Notes: generated by a model from the sequence alone, not told the origin. Counted from the first letter of the stretch, positions 19,182 through 28,444 are shown. The stretch is 64,000 nt of DNA from Amycolatopsis nigrescens CSC17Ta-90 (GCF_000384315.1 NZ_ARVW01000001.1:3410157-3474156), one strand, 5' to 3'. Translations and numbers: made by a program.

Positions 19182-19871
19182 TCACGGGTGTTCGGAATCG
19201 AGCTGGTCGAGCCAGCTCATCTCCTCCTTGAACTCTTCGGTCAGCACCGCGACCACCTCCTCCGGGGACGCCCCGGAGGCACGCAGGTCGTGCTGCCGCT
19301 GCCAGGCCCGCAGGCCGGGGAACTCGCCGGAGCGCAGTTCCTCGAGCAGGCCGCGGATGAACTCGATCTCGGCGCCCAGCAGTGCCTGCTGGAACTCGGT
19401 CTCGATCAGGAACAGCCGGGGAAACCGGCCCGGCGCCTGCGCGAGCAGGCCGTCGTGCTTCTTCTTGTTGAGCACCTGGGTTCGCAGCCTGATCTCCAGC
19501 AGTCGGATCACCTCGTCCGGCGGGAGGATCGGCATCAGCGACAGCGCGGCCTCGAACTGGGTGAACTCCTTGGCCGGGTGGGCCATCAGGTCGCTCAGCC
19601 AGTCCGTCATCTCGGTGGCCCCGGCGTCGGTGATCCGGTAGATCGTGCGTTCCGGCCGCTTCCCCTCGCGGACGGTCTCCTGCGCCTCGACCAGCCCGCG
19701 CTTCCGCAACGACTCGACCACCGAGTACAGCGAGCCGTAGTTCAGCTTGATGCTGTCTTCCTTGTGCCGTTCGCGCAGCGTGCCGGACATCTCGTAGGGA
19801 TGCATCGGGCGCTCGTAGACCAGCGTGAGCACGGCGAGTGCCAGCGGGTTCGCCCGCCCTCGTCTCGCCAT
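19182..19871 (-). CDS. PadR-family transcriptional regulator
   Basis: A 229-residue PadR protein. The amino-terminal winged helix (about residues 8-80) shows the family segments LTLVYERPMHPYEM, KLNYGSLYSVVESLRKRGLV and ERTIYRITDAG; the carboxy-terminal Vir_act_alpha_C dimerisation part is rich in charged helices. The ATG at 19871 follows GAGGGGTGG. PadR proteins usually repress adjacent multidrug exporters and are released by the drug. A dyad at 19904-19921 lies 33 bp upstream of this start. Confidence 0.9.
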   Translation of the reverse strand: MARRGRANPLALAVLTLVYERPMHPYEMSGTLRERHKEDSIKLNYGSLYSVVESLRKRGLVEAQETVREGKRPERTIYRITDAGATEMTDWLSDLMAHPAKEFTQFEAALSLMPILPPDEVIRLLEIRLRTQVLNKKKHDGLLAQAPGRFPRLFLIETEFQQALLGAEIEFIRGLLEELRSGEFPGLRAWQRQHDLRASGASPEEVVAVLTEEFKEEMSWLDQLDSEHP

Positions 19872-19903
19872 CGAAACCACCCCTCGTCGAGCCTCGAACT
19901 CAA

Positions 19904-19921
19904 ATACTCGACTTCGAGTAT
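19904..19921. promoter_or_regulatory. predicted PadR operator
   Basis: ATACTCGA (19904-19911) and TCGAGTAT (19914-19921) form an 8-bp perfect dyad around CT, flanked by a looser outer ACTCAA / TTGAGT pair. The site is in the promoter region of the PadR gene, which suggests autorepression. I see no full second copy before the exporter genes. Confidence 0.55.
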
Positions 19922-19941
19922 CAGGAGTTGAGTGTTCGGTG

Positions 19942-21006
19942 TCAAGCGGCTTCGAGCGCCTGCCGGAGGTCGCGCCAGAGGTCGTCCGGGTCCTCCAGGC
20001 CGACGCTGAACCGGACCAGCCCGGCCGGCACGTGCTCGTCACCGGCCAGCGCGGCCCGGCGTTCGACCAGGCTCTCCACGCCGCCGACGCTGGTGGCGTG
20101 CCGGATCAGCCGCAGCCCGCGGCAAAGCCGGTCCGCGGGCTCGGCCCCGGCCAGCTCGAACGCGACCATCACCCCGTCCCCGGGATAGCGGACCCTGGTC
20201 ACCGCCGGATGGCCGGCCAGCCGCTCGGCGAGCAGCGCGGCCGTGCGCGACTGCTCGGCCAGCCGGACCGGCAGCGTGCGCAGCCCGCGCAGGGCCAGCC
20301 ACGCCTCCAGCGCCCCCGGAGTTGCGCCGTTGCGGGCGCGGGCGTCCCGCAACTCGCCTGCCAGCGCCTTGTCCGCGGTCACGGTCAGCCCGAGCAGCAG
20401 GTCGCTATGCCCACCGATCAGCTTGGTGGCGCTGTGCACCACCACGTCCGCACCGAGGTTCAGCGGCTGCTGGCCGAGCGGGGTGGCGAAGGTGTTGTCC
20501 ACCACCACCGTCGGCTTCTCCCGCTGGGTTGCGGCCGCGGCCGCAACCGCCTTGATGTCGATCAGGTCCAGGGTCGGGTTGGTCGGCGACTCCAGCCAGA
20601 GCAGCCGAACCTGCGCCGCCGCGACCGTCCAGGCATCGGTGTCCACCGGCTCGATCCGCCGCACCCGGAGCCGCCCGGCCCGTTCGGCGTGCTCCAGCAG
20701 CCCTCTGGTGCCGGCATAGCTGAACCGCGGGACGGCGACCTCGGCGCCGACCGGCAGCAGGTCGAACACGGCGGCGGCGGTGGCGATGCCGGAGGCGAAG
20801 GCGGTGGCCCGGCCGCCTTCCAGCGCGCCGACCGCCTCCTCCAGCGCCTCCCAGGTCTGAGTGCCGTTGTTGCGCGAGTAGGCCCGTTCGCCGTTCCCGT
20901 CGAAGTTGCTCGCCGCGACGATCGGCACGTTCAGCGGTTCGCCGTCGCCGTGCGGGCGGCCGGCGGCTACCGCACGGGTACGCGGTGACCAGTCGTTTTC
21001 ATCCAC
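19942..21006 (-). CDS. trans-sulfuration PLP enzyme (cystathionine gamma-lyase/synthase family)
   Basis: A 354-residue fold-type I PLP enzyme of the Cys/Met metabolism family. AYSRNNGTQTWEALEE and the PLP-lysine segment HSATKLIGGHSD are visible. Members make or cleave cystathionine or related thioethers; the sequence alone does not decide which. The GTG at 21006 has no strong ribosome-binding site. The start is 19 bp after the SGNH hydrolase stop on the same strand, so co-transcription is likely. It is a little shorter than the usual 380-400 residues. Confidence 0.85.
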   Translation of the reverse strand: MDENDWSPRTRAVAAGRPHGDGEPLNVPIVAASNFDGNGERAYSRNNGTQTWEALEEAVGALEGGRATAFASGIATAAAVFDLLPVGAEVAVPRFSYAGTRGLLEHAERAGRLRVRRIEPVDTDAWTVAAAQVRLLWLESPTNPTLDLIDIKAVAAAAATQREKPTVVVDNTFATPLGQQPLNLGADVVVHSATKLIGGHSDLLLGLTVTADKALAGELRDARARNGATPGALEAWLALRGLRTLPVRLAEQSRTAALLAERLAGHPAVTRVRYPGDGVMVAFELAGAEPADRLCRGLRLIRHATSVGGVESLVERRAALAGDEHVPAGLVRFSVGLEDPDDLWRDLRQALEAA

Positions 21007-21025
21007 CCGATCACGGTAATACCGA

Positions 21026-22003
21026 TCAGCCGCGCAGCAGCTCGGCCACCTTCGCCGGATCGGCCGTTGGCTCGGTGGCGGTGCTCGCCGGAGCCTGCCG
21101 TCCGGGTATCGCGGACCGTCCGGTGAGTTCGAGCTGGATCAGCCCGGCCACACCGGTCATGCCCGCCTTGCGCGGGTGGTAGGGCGCGGCGCCGAACAGG
21201 TCGAGGTCCTTGCCCTGGATCCACGCGGCCCCACCGGTCGCGCAGGCGTCGTGCCCGAGCGAAGGACCGTAGGTGTCCACGAACGTGGTGTCGCCGTCCG
21301 CGGCCGCGGCGTCCGCGAGTGCCGCGTTCAGCGCCTGCTCCACACTGTCCAGCCAGCGCAGGTCACCGTCCGCGAAGGGCAGGACGTCCGGGCAGTAGCC
21401 GCTCGGCGGCGCGATCCGCGGGTAGCCGACCAGCAGCACCTTCGCCGCCGGCGAGCGCTCGTGGATACCGCGCAGCACCTCGGTGACCCTGGCCCTGGTC
21501 AGGGTGAGCCGCTGCTTCATCGTGTCCACACCGTCCACTGTGTACAGATCGCGGCACGGCGAGCCGACCGGGTTCTCCGCGGTCAGCTCCGGGCAGGTGC
21601 CGACCAGCTCACCGAACACCCCGGAGTCGTTGCCGCCGATGCCCACGGTGACCAGGTCGGTCTCCGGGGTGAGCGCGTCGAACTGTGGGGCCGCGGAACC
21701 GAGCGCGAAGGACGCGGTGGGCACCGGCTGCGGTCCGGTCATGTTCGTGGTGTCCGCCGAACTGCAGCTCGCGTCGGTGTACTCGCCGACGTCCAGGCTG
21801 TCCGCGAGCCAGGCGGGATAGCTGTTCGTGGAAGCGAAGCAGAGCAGTTTGTCCAGCCGTGGCCACGGCACCAGCGGGCCGGCGGTGTAGGAGTCGCCGA
21901 GCGCCACGTAGTGCTCGTACCGCAGCGGCTCGGCGGCAGCGGTACCGGCCAGCACGGCCGTCCCCATCGTCAACGCCATGACGAACGCGGCAGTCCTCTT
22001 CAT
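21026..22003 (-). CDS. secreted SGNH/GDSL hydrolase
   Basis: A 325-residue exported esterase/lipase-type protein. A signal peptide covers about residues 1-24. The catalytic Ser38 is in GDSYTAG, the oxyanion Asn in GIGGNDSG and the catalytic His in PYHPRKAGM; paired cysteines indicate an extracellular protein. This resembles Streptomyces SGNH lipases such as the SCO1725/Rv0518 type. ATG at 22003 follows GGGGGAG, 11 bp after the acylase stop. With the acylase it may attack acylated extracellular molecules. Confidence 0.9.
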   Translation of the reverse strand: MKRTAAFVMALTMGTAVLAGTAAAEPLRYEHYVALGDSYTAGPLVPWPRLDKLLCFASTNSYPAWLADSLDVGEYTDASCSSADTTNMTGPQPVPTASFALGSAAPQFDALTPETDLVTVGIGGNDSGVFGELVGTCPELTAENPVGSPCRDLYTVDGVDTMKQRLTLTRARVTEVLRGIHERSPAAKVLLVGYPRIAPPSGYCPDVLPFADGDLRWLDSVEQALNAALADAAAADGDTTFVDTYGPSLGHDACATGGAAWIQGKDLDLFGAAPYHPRKAGMTGVAGLIQLELTGRSAIPGRQAPASTATEPTADPAKVAELLRG

Positions 22004-22014
22004 CGGCGCTCCCC

Positions 22015-25000
22015 CTAGTTTTCGTAGACTTCGAACTCGTAGAGCGAGTAGCCGTATCCGGTTCCGCGCTGCACTCCGGCCATCCGCACGAACCGCGCGT
22101 CCGTGGCCGCGAAGGTGACGTTGTCCACCCCGCCGTTGCCGTCCACAATGGACTTCACATCCCGCCAGGTGCTGCCGTCGGCGGAGGTCTGGATCCGGTA
22201 CGCCTTGCCGTAGGCGGCTTCCCAGCGCAGCACCGTCCTGGCCACCCGGCGCACCGAGCCGAGGTCCACGGTGATCGACTGCTCGTCGCTCCAGTCGCTG
22301 GCCCAGCGGGTGCCGCGGTCGCCGTCCACCGCCTTCGACGGCGGCGAGTCGAACCAGCCGCGCTCGTAGCTGCTCGCCTGCGCGGTCCGGCCCGCCGACA
22401 GGTTGGCCACGTTCGCCCCGCGTTTCGCCGGGAACTCGACGACCTGCTGGTAGGTCGGCCGGTTCTGGGTGCTGATCTTGTCCTGGGCGATCCCGCCGAG
22501 CGGCCGGTGGATCACGCTGTCCAGGCACCACTGGTCGCCCGCCGAACAGTCCGCATCGGCCGGGTAGACCTCGGAGATCGGCTGCGCGGCCGCCTGGGTC
22601 AGCGAGTCCGCGAGCAGCTGACGGCACCGGCCGAGATCGCCGGCGCCGCAGAACTTCGCACCGAGCGGCCCGTCCACGCTGTCCCCGAGCACGGCCCGGA
22701 TGTCCTTGTGCACGAACCCCCACCAGCCGTGCTGGTACGCAGAACCGGCGTGCGGGGTGCCGGCCCGTTGACCCGGCTCCGCCTGTCCGAATCCGGACGG
22801 AGTCTCGTTGATCTGCAGCACCCCGGTCATCGCCTTGAACGCCGCGTCGCCCATCCCGGGCTGGAACTCGGCCTTCACCAGCAACGGCCACCAGGCGTCC
22901 ATGATCTTGATCGCGTCCGGGTGGGCATAGGACTTGCTGCCGGGACTGGTCTCCGCTCGCTGCGCGCCGGCGGACCGCCATTCCTTCAGCTTCGCCACCG
23001 CCGCCGCGACGGGCGCGGGCAGCTGTGCGCCGTCGAGCACCCGCAGCAGCTCGGGCAGCACCTTCTCGGCGCGGAGGTCGGCCAGCGCGGCGTCCGCCAT
23101 CGCCTTGGTCAGGTTCACCCGGTTCGCCTTGCCGCCGGCCAGTATCTCCTTGACCCGCCGGTCCAGCAGGTCGCCGCGGTGCACCGAGGACTTGTCCGCG
23201 CCGGCCGCCGCGTAACCCTTGGCCTGCGCGTTGTTCCAGCTGATGTAGTAGTCCTGGTTGATCGAGGCCGGATGTTCCGCCATCGGCGTGTATGCCGCCC
23301 GGTTGCCATCCGGATTCCAGCCCTGCCAGTCGAAACCGGCGTCCGCCCGCACCGGCATGTTCGGGTCCACGGCAGGGTTGCGCATCGGGTTCGCGCCCGA
23401 GTTGTAGTACGCCGTGTCATTGGCGTCGGCGTAGAACCAGTTGAAGGTGTAGTTGATCTCGTGCGCGGCGCGCTGGAAGTCCTGTGCGGATTTGATCGCG
23501 TCCGGGTCGTTGAACTGCTGGAAGCCGATGATCGAGTCGATCTCGTGGAAGTAGCTGGACCGCAGCGCGGCGTAGGCCACCGGTTTGCCGTCCACCAGTG
23601 CGCGATGGGTGACCGGACCGTACTTCGTCCGGTAGCTGCGCAGGGTGTAGGAGCCGGCCGGGGTGCCGTCGGCGACGGTCGGCTTCCAGGCGTTCTTCCG
23701 CTCCACGGTGTCCATCGGCAGGCACTGGCCGCGGAAGCGGTAGAAGTCGCTCTCCTTGGTGGCCGGCGCACCGCTCGGGTCGCACAGCTCCACCGCGTAG
23801 GAGTCGATGATGTCCTGCGCCGAGGTGGTCGCGCTCCACGAGTAGTCCTGGCCGCGGCCGAGCAGCACGTACATGCTCACCCCGGCGAAGGACGCGCCGC
23901 GGGCGCTGATGCCGGGGCCCTGCAGCTCCTGCAACATCAGCAGCTGCGGCGCGAAGTACCCGGTCTGCGGGCCGAACACGGCCACCGGGTGCCCGCTTTC
24001 GGTGTTGCGCCCGGACACCAGCAGCGCGTTGGACATGCCCTTCTGCTGGACCTGCGGCACGGCATCCCCGTCGCTGCCCGCGGCCGAACCGGTCTGGTCG
24101 AACACCAGCTGCTGGCCGGTCACCGTGGCCGGCTCGGGCAGCGCCGCGCCCTGCGGGTTCGCCGGCGTCTGTCCATAGCGGAAGGTCTGCCCGTCGTGCA
24201 GGGTGCGCACCGTCTCCGGATCGTCCGCGGAACGCAGGCTCTGCCAGACCTTCTCGCCTTCTTCGACGCCGTAGCGCTCCTGCATGGCGAGTTTGGCGAC
24301 CGCGTTCTGCACCTCGCCGCCACCGCCTCCGCCGAACTGCGCGCCGATCACGGCGGCGAGCACGACCAGGTCGGTCGGCTTGAAGGGATCGATCTTCCCC
24401 GCGTTGGTGATCGCGTCCACGTGCCCGGTCAGCACGTACTCGCCGGGGAAATAGCGGCCGCTGTGCGATTCGGTGATGTACTGGTTGATTCCGTCCACAT
24501 AGGACTTCGCGTCGGCGAGCCCCTGCGCGCCGCGCGGCCCGCTCGCGGCCACCGTGTCGATCTGCTGCTGGAGCTCCTGCTCGGTGTACGGGGCGGCGGC
24601 GAAGAACTGCTGTTCCAGCCCGCGGTTGCCCTCGGCGCCGCCGGCGAACGGGGTCAGCTGGCCGCGCCCGACGTGCCGCAGCACGTCCATCAGCCACAGC
24701 CGGTCCTGCGCGGCCGCGTAGCCGGCGCCGAACTCGGTGCCGGCGCGGGTGGTGCCCTGGATGTGCGGCACGCCGGTCGCCTTGTCCCTGGTGATGGTGA
24801 CGTCGGCGCGTGGCCGGTGCACGCTCTGGACCTGGTCCGCAGGCACGCCGAAGGAGGCGTCGTTGAAGAACTCGCCGATGGTCTCGGTGGTCAGGCCGCG
24901 GTAGCCGGAGCCCAGTGCGGCGTACTTGCCGAGCTGGTCCGCGGCATGCGCCGGGCGGGTGCCGACCGCCTTGTGCGCCAGGATGTCGGCCAGCGTCGCG

Positions 25001-25170
25001 TTGCCGTTCTGGCCGGGCGGCAGGATGTCGTTGCACTGGCCGACGCAGTAGTCGTCCACCGCCGCCGTGGCCGCGGCCGGGGCGGCACTCGCGGTGGGCA
25101 CCACCACCGCGGAGAGCAACAGGGCCGGCAGGGCCATCGTCGCGGTCAGGGTCCGGAACCTTCGTGGCAT
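22015..25170 (-). CDS. secreted penicillin-acylase-family enzyme with carboxy-terminal F5/8 type C domain
   Basis: A 1051-residue Ntn hydrolase precursor. It has a signal peptide (about 1-29), an alpha-chain region with GVPHIQGTTRAGTEFGAGYA, and an autocleavage site before Ser380 in QQKGMSNALLVSG, where the new amino-terminal Ser of the beta chain acts as nucleophile. Family members hydrolyse beta-lactam side chains, acyl-homoserine lactones or lipopeptide acyl groups. From about residue 920 a discoidin-like (F5/8 type C, CBM32) domain is appended, unusual for this family and suggestive of glycan binding. ATG at 25170 follows AAGGAG. It is the first gene of a probable operon with the SGNH hydrolase. 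Confidence 0.88.
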   Translation of the reverse strand: MPRRFRTLTATMALPALLLSAVVVPTASAAPAAATAAVDDYCVGQCNDILPPGQNGNATLADILAHKAVGTRPAHAADQLGKYAALGSGYRGLTTETIGEFFNDASFGVPADQVQSVHRPRADVTITRDKATGVPHIQGTTRAGTEFGAGYAAAQDRLWLMDVLRHVGRGQLTPFAGGAEGNRGLEQQFFAAAPYTEQELQQQIDTVAASGPRGAQGLADAKSYVDGINQYITESHSGRYFPGEYVLTGHVDAITNAGKIDPFKPTDLVVLAAVIGAQFGGGGGGEVQNAVAKLAMQERYGVEEGEKVWQSLRSADDPETVRTLHDGQTFRYGQTPANPQGAALPEPATVTGQQLVFDQTGSAAGSDGDAVPQVQQKGMSNALLVSGRNTESGHPVAVFGPQTGYFAPQLLMLQELQGPGISARGASFAGVSMYVLLGRGQDYSWSATTSAQDIIDSYAVELCDPSGAPATKESDFYRFRGQCLPMDTVERKNAWKPTVADGTPAGSYTLRSYRTKYGPVTHRALVDGKPVAYAALRSSYFHEIDSIIGFQQFNDPDAIKSAQDFQRAAHEINYTFNWFYADANDTAYYNSGANPMRNPAVDPNMPVRADAGFDWQGWNPDGNRAAYTPMAEHPASINQDYYISWNNAQAKGYAAAGADKSSVHRGDLLDRRVKEILAGGKANRVNLTKAMADAALADLRAEKVLPELLRVLDGAQLPAPVAAAVAKLKEWRSAGAQRAETSPGSKSYAHPDAIKIMDAWWPLLVKAEFQPGMGDAAFKAMTGVLQINETPSGFGQAEPGQRAGTPHAGSAYQHGWWGFVHKDIRAVLGDSVDGPLGAKFCGAGDLGRCRQLLADSLTQAAAQPISEVYPADADCSAGDQWCLDSVIHRPLGGIAQDKISTQNRPTYQQVVEFPAKRGANVANLSAGRTAQASSYERGWFDSPPSKAVDGDRGTRWASDWSDEQSITVDLGSVRRVARTVLRWEAAYGKAYRIQTSADGSTWRDVKSIVDGNGGVDNVTFAATDARFVRMAGVQRGTGYGYSLYEFEVYEN

Positions 25171-25360
25171 CGCCCAGCGCTCCTTCGCAGAAGGTGACCT
25201 GCGGCACGTTACCGACGAGTCGGATAATTGTGAATAGCTTTCGCGTTTATCGCCCTGATGGGGTAGCGGCGGTAACAGCCCGTCTTGGCCGAAACCCCGC
25301 GCGCGGCGGCTGACCAGGTAATACCCTGCTCCCCATAAGTCGTTCTAAGTTGGGGAGCCC

Positions 25361-26956
25361 ATGAAGTTCGGGAAACATGTGCCGGTGCTGGCCGCCGTGG
25401 TGGCGGTACTCGGCACGGCCGGATGCGCCACGGCGATCAGCGGGACCGCACAACCGGCCGGAGCCGGCTCGGGTGAGCAGTCCGCGATACCGAAGCTGCC
25501 CGACCGGGACATGCAGGCGGTCACCGTGGCGCTGCGCAAGCTGGACGCCTGCCAACTGTTGGACCTCGGCGTCGCGCAGCGGCGCGGGGTGGCCGAGGCG
25601 AACACCGTGCCCACCGGCCCGCACTCCTGCCTGCTCTCCCCGGACCCGGAGTACTCGCCCGCCACCGACGGGATCGAGATCGAGGTGGGCACGCACACCG
25701 AGCAGTTCGACCGGTACCGCGGCGAGATCGCCACCGTGGGCGGCATGAAGGCCTACCAGTACCAGGACGACAGCGAGTCCCACCACGGCTGCCGCCTCGT
25801 CCTCCCGGTGAGCTTCACCAGGGGCATCACCCTGTCCTACGACGCCTACGACGACGTGGACGCCTGCCCGGTCCTCAAGGAGTACGCCGAGGGCACGGTG
25901 GCCAAGCTGCAGAACCCCGACGCGCTCACCGTGGACAACACCAAGCGGCCGTTCTCCGCCTGGGACGGCTGTTTCTTCATGGCCCAGCTGCTCGGCCCCG
26001 AGGCGGAGAAGCACACCTACGAACCCGAAGGCACCAAGGACGAGTTCAGCGGCTGCCGCGCGCAGCCGAAGCGGGTGGAAGGCCAGCCGCCCTCGGCGCA
26101 GCAGAGCCCCGAGCTCGAGGCCCACTACGACAAGTGGGACCCCTCATCGTCCGATGTGGCCCGTGACGTTGCCGGCAAGCCCGGGATCGTGAACGACTAC
26201 CGCAGCAACTGCAAGCTCAGTTGGAACCACGGCGACTCCGGGGCCGGCAACGAGTGGTTCGGCTCGCTGGTCTTCGAGCTCACCGCGGCCAACTGCGACA
26301 TCGCGGCGCAACTCGCCGAGAAGGTGGTGGCCACCGCCGGGCAGGCCCCGAGCGACGCGGACGCCAAGCCGCAGCGGCCGCTGCTGTACAAGGCGGACGA
26401 GAACGACAGCGGCGCACTCGGCGCCTGCGTCGACTTCGGCGCCACCGGCGGCCAGTCCGACTGCGAGCCCTTCAAGGAAGGCACCCCGGTACCGAAGGGC
26501 ACCGACGAGCTGCTGGCCGCTTCCGACGAGAACCGGCACGTGCAGTGCGCGGTCTTCAAGGACACCGTGCTTGCCGTGTACGGGCCGAGCTTCCAGCCGA
26601 TCACCTGGGGCGCGCACTGCTTCTTCGTGGAGCCGACGCACACCATGCTGCTCACCGTGAACGTGGACGGCGAGAACGCGCCCGGCGAGTACGGCAACCG
26701 GCCGGACCTCTACGTCGAACGCCAGGTCGTCCAGGTCGCCGGCAAGCAGACGGTCAGCTTCTACGACACCGGCAAGAAGGCGTACGACCTGTACGTCTCG
26801 CCGTACAACGACCTGAACCGCAGGGGCAACGTGCACATCCAGGCCGAGACGCTGACCGGCCGCGGGGTGGAGCGGATCGAACCGCAGCCGGACCCGGCGA
26901 AGCTGAAACTGGCCGACCAGGTGATCACCCAGGTCGTGCAGAAGTACTTCCAGTAG
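25361..26956 (+). CDS. DUF3558-like lipoprotein
   Basis: A 531-residue exported lipoprotein. The signal peptide ends in the lipobox VLGTAGC, with Cys22 as lipid attachment site. LDACQLLDL and a following cysteine-bearing segment resemble the DUF3558 domain common in actinobacterial lipoproteins. A second region beginning near DGCFFMAQLLG looks like a further related module, making the protein about three times the usual size. The ATG at 25361 has GGGGAG upstream. It is divergent from the acylase. No function is known for the family. Confidence 0.75.
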   Translation: MKFGKHVPVLAAVVAVLGTAGCATAISGTAQPAGAGSGEQSAIPKLPDRDMQAVTVALRKLDACQLLDLGVAQRRGVAEANTVPTGPHSCLLSPDPEYSPATDGIEIEVGTHTEQFDRYRGEIATVGGMKAYQYQDDSESHHGCRLVLPVSFTRGITLSYDAYDDVDACPVLKEYAEGTVAKLQNPDALTVDNTKRPFSAWDGCFFMAQLLGPEAEKHTYEPEGTKDEFSGCRAQPKRVEGQPPSAQQSPELEAHYDKWDPSSSDVARDVAGKPGIVNDYRSNCKLSWNHGDSGAGNEWFGSLVFELTAANCDIAAQLAEKVVATAGQAPSDADAKPQRPLLYKADENDSGALGACVDFGATGGQSDCEPFKEGTPVPKGTDELLAASDENRHVQCAVFKDTVLAVYGPSFQPITWGAHCFFVEPTHTMLLTVNVDGENAPGEYGNRPDLYVERQVVQVAGKQTVSFYDTGKKAYDLYVSPYNDLNRRGNVHIQAETLTGRGVERIEPQPDPAKLKLADQVITQVVQKYFQ

Positions 26957-27035
26957 GCGCGGTGAGGGTTATGCACATCGGGCCGACGGGGGCCGCCCGG
27001 AGGGTGGCTCGCGGCGGCCCGATACCGGTGAGACG

Positions 27036-27064
27036 TGCACCCAAAGTGCACTGACGTGGGTGCA
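27036..27064. other. inverted repeat upstream of FKBP gene
   Basis: TGCACCCA (27036-27043) and TGGGTGCA (27057-27064) form an 8-bp dyad with a 13-base loop, in the 209-bp gap after the lipoprotein gene. It may be a terminator for that gene or an operator for the FKBP gene. No T-run follows. Confidence 0.4.
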
Positions 27065-27165
27065 TAACACTCACTTCTGAATTAGACGCAGGTCGGCGCG
27101 CGGCACGTGGCGAGGCTGCGTACCGTGCGTGCGGAGGAAAGACGACCACGTAAGTAGGAGTTTTC

Positions 27166-27558
27166 ATGACCGTGCCCGCATCGGGTAAGCCCCAGGTCGA
27201 CCGCCCCGACGGCCCGGCCCCGGCCGAGCTGGCCGTCACCGACCTCACCGTCGGCGATGGCAAGGAGGCGACCGCCGGCGACGTGGTGTCGGTGCACTAC
27301 GTCGGCATCTCGTTCTCCACCGGCGAGCAGTTCGACGCGTCTTGGGACCGCGGTGAGCCGCTGCGCTTCCCGCTCGGCGGTGGCCGGGTCATCCCCGGCT
27401 GGGACCAGGGTGTTGCCGGCATGAAGGTGGGTGGCCGCCGTCAGCTGGTGATCCCGCCGCATCTGGCCTACGGCGACAGCGGCGCCGGCGACGTGATCAA
27501 GCCGGGCGAGACGCTGATCTTCGTCGTTGACCTTGTCGACGTCACAGCGGCGGGCTGA
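27166..27558 (+). CDS. FKBP-type peptidyl-prolyl cis-trans isomerase
   Basis: A compact 130-residue single-domain FKBP. The family pattern is complete: VSVHYVG, FDASWDRG, FPLGGGRVIPGWDQGVAGM, GGRRQLVIPPHLAYG and LIFVVDLVDV. It accelerates proline isomerisation during protein folding in the cytoplasm, as it has no signal peptide. ATG at 27166 follows AGGAG. The following PLP-enzyme frame begins at or just inside its end. Confidence 0.93.
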   Translation: MTVPASGKPQVDRPDGPAPAELAVTDLTVGDGKEATAGDVVSVHYVGISFSTGEQFDASWDRGEPLRFPLGGGRVIPGWDQGVAGMKVGGRRQLVIPPHLAYGDSGAGDVIKPGETLIFVVDLVDVTAAG

Positions 27559-27565
27559 ACCGGCC

Positions 27566-28444
27566 TTGCCGAACGAAGAGGTCACCGCGGCCGGGCGGCG
27601 GATTTCCGGGCAGGTGCGGCGTACTCCGTTGCTGCGCACCGAGTTCGCCGGGCGGCCGGTGGTGTTCAAGCTGGAGCAGTTGCAGCGCACCGGTTCGTTC
27701 AAGCTGCGCGGGGCGCTCAACGCGCTGTTGTCCGGGGAGCTGCCCGATGCCGTGGTGACCGCTTCCGGCGGGAACCACGGCATCGGGGTGGCCACCGCGG
27801 CGCGGATTCTTGGCCTGCCGGCCACGGTGTACGTGCCGGAGTCGGTGCCGGACGGCAAGGCCAAGCGGATCGAGGCGGCCGGGGCCCGGCTGGTGCGGGC
27901 CGGCGACCGCTACGCCGACGCCGCGGCGATGGCGAGGTCGGCCGCGACGACGCCGGGGGTCCGTTATCTGGAGGCGTACGACGATCCGGCGGTGATCGCC
28001 GGTCAGGGCACGGTGGCGGCGGAGATCGTGCTGGACGCTCCCGAGGTGGACGCGCTGGTGGCGTCGGTCGGGGGTGGCGGGCTGGCCGCCGGTACCGCGC
28101 TGGCCGCGGACGGCAGGAAGGTGGTGGCGGTGGAGCCGGAGGGTTGCCGTTGCCTGCACGACGCGCTGGCCGCCGGTGAGCCGGTCGACTCTCCAGTGGA
28201 CTCGGTGGCCTCGTCGGCGCTGGGCGCCAGCCGGATCGGCCGCGTCCCGTTCGAAGTGCTGACCGACCACCACGTCCACTCGGTACTGGTCACCGACGAT
28301 CAGATCATCGCCGCGCAGAACCTGCTCTGGGACGAGTTCCGCCTCACCGTCGAACCCGCCGCCGCGCTCCCCTTCGCCGCCTTCGTCGCCGACCTCATCC
28401 CCGCCACCAACCCCGCCCTGATCCTCTGCGGCGCCAACACCTAA
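27566..28444 (+). CDS. serine/threonine dehydratase-like PLP enzyme
   Basis: A fold-type II PLP enzyme of 292 residues. The PLP lysine lies in TGSFKLRGALNA, the substrate loop is SGGNHGIG and the phosphate-binding loop is SVGGGGLAAG. Such enzymes deaminate Thr or Ser to 2-oxobutyrate or pyruvate plus ammonia, or racemise Ser. There is no regulatory ACT domain. The start is uncertain: TTG at 27566, eight bases after the FKBP stop, is used here; another TTG at 27527 would overlap the FKBP gene. Neither has a strong ribosome-binding site, so translation may be coupled to the FKBP gene. Confidence 0.85.
   Translation: MPNEEVTAAGRRISGQVRRTPLLRTEFAGRPVVFKLEQLQRTGSFKLRGALNALLSGELPDAVVTASGGNHGIGVATAARILGLPATVYVPESVPDGKAKRIEAAGARLVRAGDRYADAAAMARSAATTPGVRYLEAYDDPAVIAGQGTVAAEIVLDAPEVDALVASVGGGGLAAGTALAADGRKVVAVEPEGCRCLHDALAAGEPVDSPVDSVASSALGASRIGRVPFEVLTDHHVHSVLVTDDQIIAAQNLLWDEFRLTVEPAAALPFAAFVADLIPATNPALILCGANT

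Noticed and set aside
22507..25197. 896-codon open frame antisense to the penicillin-acylase gene
   Set aside because: It is a shadow of the acylase coding strand with Arg/His/Val-rich low-complexity translation.
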